Of a stretch of 64,000 nt of DNA, positions 24,803-31,902 are shown one piece after another; positions within the stretch are counted from its first letter, which is position 1, and every line of letters starts with the position of its first letter. The stretch is from DASRIA01 sp963724065 (lineage in GTDB: Bacteria; Actinomycetota; Thermoleophilia; Solirubrobacterales; JBBDJG01): positions 62,001 through 126,000 of the forward strand of contig CAVRTB010000001.1 of NCBI GenBank assembly GCA_963724065.1, read 5' to 3'. Made by a program: the position numbers and the translations under genes. The notes under the pieces were generated by a model, which worked only from the letters and a program-made list of their open reading frames with translations, made no database searches and was not told where the DNA came from.

Positions 24803-26047
24803 ATGACCACTGAGCAGACATTCGTCATCGTTGGCGCCAGCCTGGCCGGCGCCAAGGCCGCGGAAGCCTTGCGCGCCGAGGGATTCGACGGGCGCCTGGT
24901 CTTGATCGGCGCCGAGGACGAGCGGCCCTACGAACGGCCGCCGCTGTCCAAGGATTACCTCCGTGGCGAGGTTGGCCGTGAAAAGATCTATGTCCATCCG
25001 GAGGGCTTCTACGCCGAGCACGACATCGATCTGCGTCTCGGCCGCACGGCTGTGCACCTGAACACGTCAGCCAAGGAGCTGACGCTCGACGACGGCGAAC
25101 CGTTGCGCTATGACCGGCTGTTGCTGACCACCGGTGCGGAGCCACGACAGCTGCGGATTCCCGGTAACGAGCTCGACGGGGTGCTTTACCTACGCAGCGT
25201 CAAGGACTCCGACGTCCTGCGTGAACGGCTCGACCGTGGTGGCACGGTCGTCGTGGTCGGCGCCGGGTGGATCGGCGCCGAGGCCGCTGCCTCGGCCCGC
25301 CAGCGTGGCCTCGACGTCACTCTCCTCGACCCGAACGAGGTCCCCTTGGAGCGCGTGCTCGGCTCCGAGGTGGGCGCCGTCTACCGCGACATCCACGCCG
25401 GCCACGGAGTGCGGATGCTCATGGGGACAGGCGTCGCGGGATTCGAGGGAGACGAGGCCGTCGAGCGCGTCCGCACCAGCGACGGCCGGGAATTGGAGTG
25501 CGACTTCGTGGTCGTCGGAGTCGGTGTGCAACCGCGCACCGAGCTTGCTTCACGGGCCGGGATCCCGGTGAATGACGGGATCCTCGTCGACGACCACCTG
25601 CGGGCCGGCGCGTCTGGCGTGTTTGCCGCGGGGGACGTGGCCCGGGCGCACCACCCGTTCTACGGGCAGGGGATCCGGGTCGAGCACTGGTCCAATGCAC
25701 TGAACCAGGGCCCGGCCGCCGCCCGGGCCATGCTCGGTCACATGGACGCTTACGATCGCGTTCCGTACTTCTTCTCGGACCAGTACGACGTCGGCATGGA
25801 GTACTCGGGCTTCGCTCACACGTGGGACCGCGTCGTGTTCCGCGGCGACCCCGCGAGCGGAGAGTTCATCGCCTTCTGGCTGACCGGAGACCACGTAGTG
25901 GCGGGCATGAACGTAAATGTCTGGGGCGTCACCGAACCGATCCAGCGACTGATCCGCGAACGAGTGTCCGTCGACGACCGGCGTCTCGCCGATCCCGACG
26001 TCGCGCTCGAGGAGCTTGCTCCGATCAGGGAAGGCAGCGCCCGATGA
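24803..26047 (+). CDS. NAD(P)H:ferredoxin reductase-like FAD flavoprotein
   Basis: 414-residue class-I pyridine nucleotide-disulfide-type reductase like those that reduce Rieske or [2Fe-2S] ferredoxins of oxygenases. FAD motif TFVIVGASLAGAKAAEALRA at residues 6-25, ERPPLSKDYLRG, NAD motif TVVVVGAGWIGAEAAASARQ at about 148-167, second FAD motif GVFAAGDVARAHHP. The C-terminal domain is complete. A strong ribosome site (GAGGAGATCGC) precedes ATG 24803. It overlaps the transaldolase start by 4 bases (ATGA), so the two are translationally coupled. No partner ferredoxin lies nearby. Confidence 0.85.
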   Translation: MTTEQTFVIVGASLAGAKAAEALRAEGFDGRLVLIGAEDERPYERPPLSKDYLRGEVGREKIYVHPEGFYAEHDIDLRLGRTAVHLNTSAKELTLDDGEPLRYDRLLLTTGAEPRQLRIPGNELDGVLYLRSVKDSDVLRERLDRGGTVVVVGAGWIGAEAAASARQRGLDVTLLDPNEVPLERVLGSEVGAVYRDIHAGHGVRMLMGTGVAGFEGDEAVERVRTSDGRELECDFVVVGVGVQPRTELASRAGIPVNDGILVDDHLRAGASGVFAAGDVARAHHPFYGQGIRVEHWSNALNQGPAAARAMLGHMDAYDRVPYFFSDQYDVGMEYSGFAHTWDRVVFRGDPASGEFIAFWLTGDHVVAGMNVNVWGVTEPIQRLIRERVSVDDRRLADPDVALEELAPIREGSAR

Positions 26048-27126
26048 ATCGCCTACGGCAGCTGCACGACGCCGGCGTCTCGATCTGGCTTGACACGCTC
26101 TCGCGCGAATTGGTGGACGATGGCGGATTCGCGATGCTGATCGCCGACTGTGCCGTAACAGGCGCGACCTCGAACCCCACGATCTTCGCGAAGGCCATCA
26201 CGGGCTCCGATCGCTACGACGACCAACTGCGCGCCGCCGTCGCCGCCGGAGTGCGCGAGCCACAGGAGCTGTTCTTCGAGCTCGCGCTCGAAGACATCCG
26301 GCGGGCCGCAGACCTGGTGCGCCCCACCTACGAGGCGAGCGACGGGCGCGACGGTTTCGTCTCGTTCGAGTGCACTCCCGATCTCGCCGACGACACCGCG
26401 GCCACGATCGAGCAGGCGCTCCAGCTTTGGGAGCGGCTCGCACGGCCCAACGTGATGATCAAGGTGCCCGCCACCGCGGCCGGCATCCCCGCGATCGAGG
26501 AGCTCACCTTCCGTGGCGTCAATATCAACATCACGCTGCTCTTCTCCCTCGCGCGCTACGAGCAGGTGATCGACGCCTACGTCGCGGGCCTCGAGCGTCG
26601 TGTGAAGGCCGGACAGCCAGTCGACGCAATCGCTTCGGTCGCCTCCTTCTTCGTCTCGCGCGTCGACGCGAAGGCCGACCCTCTGCTGCCTGTTGGCTCT
26701 GACCTGCGCGGCCGCGTGGCCATCGCCAACGCCCACCGCGCCTACGCCCGCTACCGCGAGCGCTTCGCGGATGCGCGGTGGCTCGCGCTGCGCGACGCTG
26801 GGGCCCGCCCACAGCGACCGCTATGGGCCAGCACCGGCACCAAGGATCCCTCCTACTCGGACGTGCTCTACGTCGAGGAGCTGATCGCTTCCGACGTCGT
26901 CAACACCATGCCCGAGGCCACGTTGCGCGCGTTTGCCGACCATGGCCACGTGACCCCCACGCGAAGCGATGCTGACACGGCCGAGGAGACCCTCCGCCGT
27001 GCGGAGGAAGCGGGCATCGATCTCGTCGCAATCACCGCCCAACTCGAGCGCGATGGCGTGCGCTCCTTCTGCGACTCCTACCACGATCTGCTCAGCTGCG
27101 TCGAGAAGAAGGTTCAGCACCCGTGA
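26044..27126 (+). CDS. tal: Transaldolase
   Basis: Pentose-phosphate pathway enzyme moving a dihydroxyacetone unit between sugar phosphates. 360 residues, the actinobacterial/cyanobacterial length. The motifs are VSIWLDTLSRELV, AVTGATSNPTIFAKAI, PNVMIKVPATAAGIPAIEEL (Schiff-base Lys within MIKVPAT), GVNINITLLFSLARYEQVID, and LWASTGTKDPSYSDVLYVEE. ATG 26044 overlaps the upstream reductase stop, and its own stop overlaps the GTG of the PQ-loop gene. NADPH supply under stress would fit this operon, as inference. Confidence 0.93.
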   Translation: MNRLRQLHDAGVSIWLDTLSRELVDDGGFAMLIADCAVTGATSNPTIFAKAITGSDRYDDQLRAAVAAGVREPQELFFELALEDIRRAADLVRPTYEASDGRDGFVSFECTPDLADDTAATIEQALQLWERLARPNVMIKVPATAAGIPAIEELTFRGVNINITLLFSLARYEQVIDAYVAGLERRVKAGQPVDAIASVASFFVSRVDAKADPLLPVGSDLRGRVAIANAHRAYARYRERFADARWLALRDAGARPQRPLWASTGTKDPSYSDVLYVEELIASDVVNTMPEATLRAFADHGHVTPTRSDADTAEETLRRAEEAGIDLVAITAQLERDGVRSFCDSYHDLLSCVEKKVQHP

Positions 27127-27431
27127 GCGAGTTGATCGGTCTCAGCGGCGCATCACTGGCGGGATACGCCTATCTGCCACAGATCACGCACTTGATTCGC
27201 GAACAATGCTCGGCAGGCATCAGCCGATGAGCATTCGCACTCTGGCTCCTGGCCTCGATCCTCGACATCCACGCGATCCTGCTGCCGGCGTTGGTGTTCA
27301 TCGTGCTGGGCGTAGTCCAATTTGGCGCAATCAGCACGATCCTCGTCTGCAGCGCGAGATATAGGGGCCTGGTCTGTCCTACCCATGCTCTGAATCCAGC
27401 CCGTGACTCGCTGCGTCGTCCCCTGACGTAG
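27123..27431 (+). pseudogene. PQ-loop (SemiSWEET-like) membrane protein with one in-frame TGA
   Basis: About 100 codons, overlapping the transaldolase stop by 4 bases. Residues 1-35 give GASLAGYAYLPQITHLIREQ and CSAGISR, then TGA (27228-27230), then in the same frame AFALWLLASILDIHAILLPA, VFIVLGVVQFGAISTILVCS and ARYRGLVCPTH. The PQ-loop proline-glutamine motif (YLPQ) is present and three helices can be drawn. The family usually has Trp at the stop position (SRWAF), so a TGG-to-TGA change is the simplest reading. It is a pseudogene or a sequence error; readthrough is less likely. Confidence 0.55.
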
Positions 27432-27437
27432 GCCTCG

Positions 27438-27464
27438 GGTAAGAAACTGCGTCGACGCGGACGC
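27438..27464 (+). promoter_or_regulatory. Shared promoter-like element, copy 1
   Basis: GGTAAGAA-N12-CGGACGC, 65 bp upstream of the UspA start. The same two blocks at the same spacing occur at 29238-29264 before the DoxX-like gene. GGGTA is the typical -10 core of actinobacterial SigB/SigF-class promoters, but a matching GTTT -35 is not clear. Confidence 0.35.
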
Positions 27465-27528
27465 CAATCAAAAGAAGGCGCTCGATCGTGCGAGCCAAAT
27501 GCAACCTCCCACAGAGAGGAAGTCCCCA

Positions 27529-28465
27529 ATGTCGGTCCGCGACGAACCAACCGTGAGGAGCCAGGACAAACCAATCCAGCGGCTCCTGTTTGTGTCCGAC
27601 GCCGCAGTCGCTGACGTAGATGAGCTGCCGAGTCCGGTGCGGGCGGTGATCGACGATGCAGCTGAGCTTTACGTGGTAACGCCAAGCCTCCCTGGGCGAC
27701 TTGCCTGGCTGGCCACTGAACTCAATCCGGCCCGACATGCAGCCGATGAGCGCCTCGACACGGTGCTGGACCACATGCGCTCGGTGGGTGCCAAGGCCCG
27801 TGGGACGCTAGGCGACGAGGACACCATGACCGCCTTCGAGGATGCCGTGGCGGAGTTCCACCCCGATCACATCCTGATCGCGCTCCGCAGCTCAGAGCAC
27901 GCCGCTTGGCAGGAACGAGGGCTGATCAAGCATGTCCAGGACCGCTTCGACCTGCCGGTGACGACATTCGCCGTGGACCAGCAAGGGCACGTAGAAACCG
28001 CTGATGGCCCACTCCTGATCTGCTACGACGGATCTGAGGACGCCAAGCACGCGATCGAACGGGCAGGGCGCCTGCTCCCCGGTAGGCATGCGCTCGTCGT
28101 GACGGTGTGGCAGCCAGTCGCGGCGATGGGGAGTTTCGCTTGGTCGGGCATGACCGCCAGCAGGATGTACTTCACGGAGCTGGATCGATCTGCTGCCGAA
28201 GACGGTCAGCGCATCGCGGACCAGGGAGTTCGGATCGCGAAGGAGGCGGGTTTGGAGGCCGAGTCCGGCCGCCGTCCAGGCAACCGGGCCCGTGTGGAAG
28301 ACGATCATCGACATCGCCGGCGGTCGTGGCGCGGCGATGATCGTCATGGGTTCGCGAGGACTCACGGGCGTGCGGTCGATGCTGCTGGGAAGCGTCTCCG
28401 ACGCTGTCGTGAACCACGCCGACCGGCCCACATTGGTCATCCGCAAACCCGGCGATGTCGACTGA
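27529..28465 (+). pseudogene. Tandem UspA protein with frameshift
   Basis: From ATG 27529 the frame encodes a divergent first Usp domain (LLFVSDAAVADVDEL, AVAEFHPDHILIALR) and the start of a second (GPLLICYDGSEDAKHAIERA). Near 28262 the frame is lost; the next frame continues with TGPVWKTIIDIAGGRGAAMI and VMGSRGLTGVRSMLLGSVSD, ending at TGA 28463-28465. One extra C, or two lost bases, explains it. The intact protein would be about 311 residues with a complete ATP-binding motif only in domain 2. Confidence 0.7.
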
Positions 28466-28699
28466 CACGCGACGAGATCTGAGCTGGGAGCAGGTCCGCG
28501 ATGCGCTCGGGGCGATGGCTGGATCGCGCGTGTCGTCTTTCCCGGCGACGACGTGGGCGCACACAACAAGCTCAGGCGCTACTTCGGCATCGACACTGAA
28601 CTGGACTACGACAGCGTGCAACGGCTGGTTGCCCCCTGGCAGCCCTACGCAGGGGTTGTCTACTTCCACCTGCTGCTTGACTCGCTGGCGCTCGTTTAG
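28455..28699 (+). pseudogene. DNA-3-methyladenine glycosylase (AlkA-like), C-terminal stub
   Basis: From about 28528 to TAG 28699 one frame encodes RVVFPGDDVGAHNKLRRYFG, then LDYDSVQRLVAPWQPYAGVV and YFHLLLDSLALV. This matches the end of HhH-GPD base-excision glycosylases, including the catalytic Asp in FPGDDVG. The HhH motif and N-terminal domain are missing. The preceding 70 bases begin with an ATG overlapping the Usp stop, but that peptide is in another frame and not recognised. Confidence 0.5.
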
Positions 28700-29217
28700 G
28701 GCACTACCGGGTACGTGAGTTGGCCGTCGGCTCCGACCCTCGCGAACGACGTCAACTGGTGCGCTGAAGCGCGCCCGTCCGAGCCGATGTGGCAGACGGT
28801 GTCCCCCGCGACGATGAGGCGATCGGCGACCAGGCGGCGGTGACAGCGCCACCACAGCGCCTCAGAACACATCATCGCCGTCGGCCGTGCCGTCGCAAGC
28901 TCACGAAGCTCTGCCAGCCCCTCGGCGAACTCATCGCTCATCGCGTAGTCGGCGTATCCCCGAAACGACTCATTGCGCCAGCCGTCGTTCACCGAGTCCG
29001 CCGCCGCGCGCCGCCAGCCCCCCAGGCGGGGCAGATGCACATAAGCCATGCCGTGGTCCGGGAGGCTTCGCGCCAGCGCGTCGGCGTGGAAGTGCGGATG
29101 ACGGCGCGACTTCGGCACGGTGCGGATGTCCGCCAGCAGCGCGATCTCGTGGGTGCCCAGCAACGCTACGAAGGCGTCAAAGCTGTGCGTGGAATGACCT
29201 ACTGTCCATGTCTTCAT
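28696..29217 (-). CDS. DUF488 family protein
   Basis: 173-residue soluble protein of the DUF488 family. Signature stretches: TVGHSTHSFDAFVALL at the N-terminus, LLADIRTVPKSRRHPHFHAD, YVHLPRLGGWRR and ARPTAMMCSEALWWRCHRRL, where Cys, Glu and the WRCHR motif are conserved. The function of the family is unsettled; some members sit with stress or DNA-repair genes. Its stop overlaps the end of the convergent glycosylase stub. Full length. Confidence 0.85.
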   Translation of the reverse strand: MKTWTVGHSTHSFDAFVALLGTHEIALLADIRTVPKSRRHPHFHADALARSLPDHGMAYVHLPRLGGWRRAAADSVNDGWRNESFRGYADYAMSDEFAEGLAELRELATARPTAMMCSEALWWRCHRRLVADRLIVAGDTVCHIGSDGRASAHQLTSFARVGADGQLTYPVVP

Positions 29218-29237
29218 TGCTCCATGGTGCCCTAGCA

Positions 29238-29264
29238 GGTAAGAACTTTCAGCGTCCCGGACGC
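29238..29264 (+). promoter_or_regulatory. Shared promoter-like element, copy 2
   Basis: GGTAAGAA-N12-CGGACGC, 59 bp upstream of the DoxX-like start, with block spacing identical to 27438-27464. It would co-regulate the UspA and DoxX-like genes if functional. Confidence 0.35.
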
Positions 29265-29323
29265 GAACGTTGAGAAGCCCCCGTCAGCAGCGGGCGGCGC
29301 GTCAAGGACAAAGGAGGTTTTCA

Positions 29324-29809
29324 GTGCCCAGCGGAACCACACTCGGGACACATACGTCGAAGTACGAGCACGCCACGCCTTCGACCAATGGGAACGCGAG
29401 GGTCGCTCGAGCCGACTGGCGCGACCCTCGCTATCAGGCGTTCGCCATGCTGCGCCTGGCGTTCGTCGTCGCGCCGATCGCGTTCGGCATCGACAAGTTC
29501 TTCAACGTGATGGTCGACTGGCCGCAGTACCTGGCGCCCTGGATCAACGACATCGCACCGGGGTCGGGGCAGGACTTCATGTACTTCGTCGGCGGCACCG
29601 AGATCCTCGCCGGCCTGATCGTCGCGCTGAAGCCTCGCTACGGCGCGTACGTAGTCGCCGGCTGGCTGGGTGGCATCGTCATCAACTTGCTCACCCACTC
29701 CGGGTACTACGACGTCGCCCTGCGCGACTTCGGGTTGATGCTTGCCGCGCTGACACTCGCTCGTCTGGCATCCGTGTATGACACGCCGCTGCGGCTCCGC
29801 CGCCACTGA
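29324..29809 (+). CDS. DoxX-like membrane protein
   Basis: 161 residues from GTG 29324, preceded by a consensus ribosome site (AAAGGAGG, 29310-29317). After a polar N-terminus of about 35 residues there are four helices: AMLRLAFVVAPIAFGIDKFF, DFMYFVGGTEILAGLIVAL, GAYVVAGWLGGIVINLLTH and DFGLMLAALTLARLA. Pattern and length fit the DoxX/quinol-oxidase-subunit-like superfamily, whose members act in redox balance or membrane stress. Single gene with a strong terminator after it. Confidence 0.7.
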   Translation: MPSGTTLGTHTSKYEHATPSTNGNARVARADWRDPRYQAFAMLRLAFVVAPIAFGIDKFFNVMVDWPQYLAPWINDIAPGSGQDFMYFVGGTEILAGLIVALKPRYGAYVVAGWLGGIVINLLTHSGYYDVALRDFGLMLAALTLARLASVYDTPLRLRRH

Positions 29810-29820
29810 GGCGACATGTC

Positions 29821-29852
29821 ACGAGCAGGTGCCGGGAGCGGCACCTGCTCGT
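29821..29852. terminator. 13-bp perfect hairpin after the DoxX-like gene
   Basis: ACGAGCAGGTGCC / GGCACCTGCTCGT with loop GGGAGC, starting 11 bases after the stop codon. It is very GC-rich with no T-run; a probable transcription terminator for the plus-strand gene. Confidence 0.65.
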
Positions 29853-29951
29853 CGGATGAAGTGGCAAGGATGAGCGACGGTCACGAGTGCGTCGTATTCG
29901 TGGACGCGACCGGCTCGGCGTCGCTCGACGACTTCATCGAGCGACGGCCGG

Positions 29952-30710
29952 GTGGTTGACGTGGCCCGAGTCACGAAGGCGGCGGCCTCGACGGTCTCGA
30001 AGAACCTCATCGCGGTCCTGTTCGACATTGATGGCACCCTGCTTTCGAGCGGGGGAGCCGGCGCGGCATCGTGGCGGATGGCCTTTGACGATCTGTATGG
30101 GATCCCGGCGGACATCGGCAACTACACGGATGCGGGGATGACGGAGCCGGACGTGGCTCGCCTCACGTTCGAGAACGTGATCGGCCACACGCCCAGCAGG
30201 TTGGAACTCGCGCGGGTCATGGCGAGGCGCCTTCACTACCTGCCGCGGACCGTCGCAGAGTCGAAGAGCTTCACGGTCCTGCCGGGTGTCGTTGAGACGC
30301 TCGACCGCCTGGGCGCGGATGGCTACCTGCTCGGAATCACGACCGGCGGGATGGAGGCGGCCGCTCATATCAAGCTCGCGCGGGCAAAGCTGAACCACTA
30401 CTTCTGTTTCGGCGGGTACGGGTCGGACTCCACCGATCGGACCGAACTGACACGCAGGGCGCTCGAGCGCGCCGGCACGCTGCTTGGCGAGCCGGTCGAC
30501 CCCAAGGAGGCGCTCGTGGTGGGAGACACGCCGCACGACATCGACGCCGCGCACCACGCGGGTGCCTTCGCCGTGGGGGTGGCGACCGGCCACTTCACGA
30601 AGGACGAGCTCCGTGATGCGGGCGCCGACTACGTGCTTGGCTCGCTCGAGGAGGAGCTTCCGCTGGATGCGCGGACGCTCGCTGCGACGCGACAGCAACG
30701 ATCGTCTTGA
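29952..30710 (+). CDS. HAD-superfamily phosphatase
   Basis: About 252 residues. Motif I AVLFDIDGTLLSSGGAG carries the nucleophile and acid Asp pair, motif II is ITTGG, motif III Lys is in RAKLNHYF, and motif IV is ALVVGDTPHDIDAAHHAGA. The cap domain inserted after motif I is alpha-helical (C1 type), as in phosphoglycolate-phosphatase-like enzymes. Start uncertain: GTG 29952 or GTG 29961. Substrate unknown; the neighbours (anti-sigma, DoxX-like) do not define it. Confidence 0.85.
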   Translation: MVDVARVTKAAASTVSKNLIAVLFDIDGTLLSSGGAGAASWRMAFDDLYGIPADIGNYTDAGMTEPDVARLTFENVIGHTPSRLELARVMARRLHYLPRTVAESKSFTVLPGVVETLDRLGADGYLLGITTGGMEAAAHIKLARAKLNHYFCFGGYGSDSTDRTELTRRALERAGTLLGEPVDPKEALVVGDTPHDIDAAHHAGAFAVGVATGHFTKDELRDAGADYVLGSLEEELPLDARTLAATRQQRSS

Positions 30711-30718
30711 AGGTTCCG

Positions 30719-30958
30719 TCAGCCAGCGCCCGAGGTATCCCGTTTCACCAAGGTCCGGAGGCTTTCATGGTCGTCGCGACAGGCGGGGCATCCCTCGAGG
30801 TGCGCACGCATACCCGGAATCGCATCGTCCGCATTCACGCCGGCAAGCTCCAGTTCGACATATCGGTCGAGCTCCTCGAAGCACTCGTCGCAGCTCAGTT
30901 CGGGCCCCTCGGGCCCGAGTAGCGCGCGGAGCCAGGCGTCATCGCCGCGTGGGGTCAT
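30719..30958 (-). CDS. Putative zinc-finger anti-sigma factor
   Basis: 79-residue soluble protein. The zf-HC2-like core is SCDECFEELDRYVELELAG followed by MRAHLEGCPACRDDHESL, giving Cys-x2-Cys, a helix, then His-x3-Cys-x2-Cys. An excellent ribosome site (AAGGAGGAAGC) sets ATG 30958. It is divergent, across 263 bp, from an ECF sigma factor, its most likely partner. There is no membrane segment, so any signal is probably cytoplasmic (for example redox at the Cys/zinc site). Confidence 0.75.
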   Translation of the reverse strand: MTPRGDDAWLRALLGPEGPELSCDECFEELDRYVELELAGVNADDAIPGMRAHLEGCPACRDDHESLRTLVKRDTSGAG

Positions 30959-31098
30959 GCTTCCTCCTTTCCTTCGCCGATCGTCATTCCATGGGTGGCG
31001 TTGCCCTCGCGCCACGCGACGTGGGGGGAGGTCGGGGGTTTGGTCTGCCGGCGAAGCGTGCGGTCGTTCATGTCCTATAAGCGCCTTCCGGGCCCGAT

Positions 31099-31106
31099 TT
31101 CTTACC
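31099..31106 (-). promoter_or_regulatory. GGTAAGAA element upstream of anti-sigma gene
   Basis: On the minus strand GGGGTAAGAA occurs about 140 bp before ATG 30958. It shares the first block of the elements at 27438 and 29238; the second block is not conserved (AGGCGCT instead). Weak support. Confidence 0.25.
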
Positions 31107-31221
31107 CCTGATCAGCGTCGCGATGCAAGCGCATCTTACGAACCTGAATGGGCACTGAACCCGTCCCGGATGGGCATCGAACCCCATGGGCCGGAAGGGG
31201 CCGAACGGCCAAGATGCTCCT

Positions 31222-31902
31222 ATGAACGCGGCTTTGGCCAATCCAGCCTCACCGAACCCGACCGCCACGCTCGATGCCGCCTCGCAGGGCTGGCTCGGCG
31301 GATTGCGGGCGGACGGAGCAGAGCGCGATCGCGCCGTGCAACGCTTGCACGAGTTGCTGTTGCGGGCCACGCGCTTTGAGGTGCGCCGCCGCGCGGCGGC
31401 GTCGCCGTGGCTCGGAGCCGAACGTGAGGACCTCGCCCAGCAGAGTGCCGACGACGCGCTGATGGCCGTCCTCGCCAAGCTCGACGACTATCGGGGTGAC
31501 AGCAAGTTCACGACCTGGGCCTACAAGTTTGCCCTGCTCGAGGCGGGCGCCAAGACGCGCCGGCGAGCCTGGCACGGCCGCCAGATCGCACTCGACACTG
31601 AGGGCTGGCGACGGATCGCAGACCGTGGGGTGGCCCCGGATCGCCAGGCTGAGACGAACGAACAGCTCGGCGCCGTGCGGGATGCCATCGACGAAGAGCT
31701 CACGGACCACCAGCGCGAGATCCTCGTGGCCATCACTCTCAATGATGTGCCGATCGACGTACTTGCCGAGCGCCTGAGCACGACGCGCGGTGCCCTCTAC
31801 AAGACCCTGCACGACGCGCGGCGTAAGTTACGGCGCCGGCTGACCGCAGATAATGGGGAGGACATGAGCTCGTGGAACGCGACAGGGACGCAGACACGGT
31901 AG
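31222..31902 (+). CDS. ECF-type RNA polymerase sigma factor
   Basis: 226 residues from ATG 31222. Region 2 includes EREDLAQQSADDALMAVLAK and FTTWAYKFALLEAGAKTRRR; region 4 is LTDHQREILVAITLNDVPID followed by LAERLSTTRGALYKTLHDAR. Alternative sigma factor for extracytoplasmic or stress transcription. A GH15 gene overlaps its 3' end by 31 bases on the same strand, so they are co-transcribed. The anti-sigma candidate is divergent. Confidence 0.85.
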   Translation: MNAALANPASPNPTATLDAASQGWLGGLRADGAERDRAVQRLHELLLRATRFEVRRRAAASPWLGAEREDLAQQSADDALMAVLAKLDDYRGDSKFTTWAYKFALLEAGAKTRRRAWHGRQIALDTEGWRRIADRGVAPDRQAETNEQLGAVRDAIDEELTDHQREILVAITLNDVPIDVLAERLSTTRGALYKTLHDARRKLRRRLTADNGEDMSSWNATGTQTR

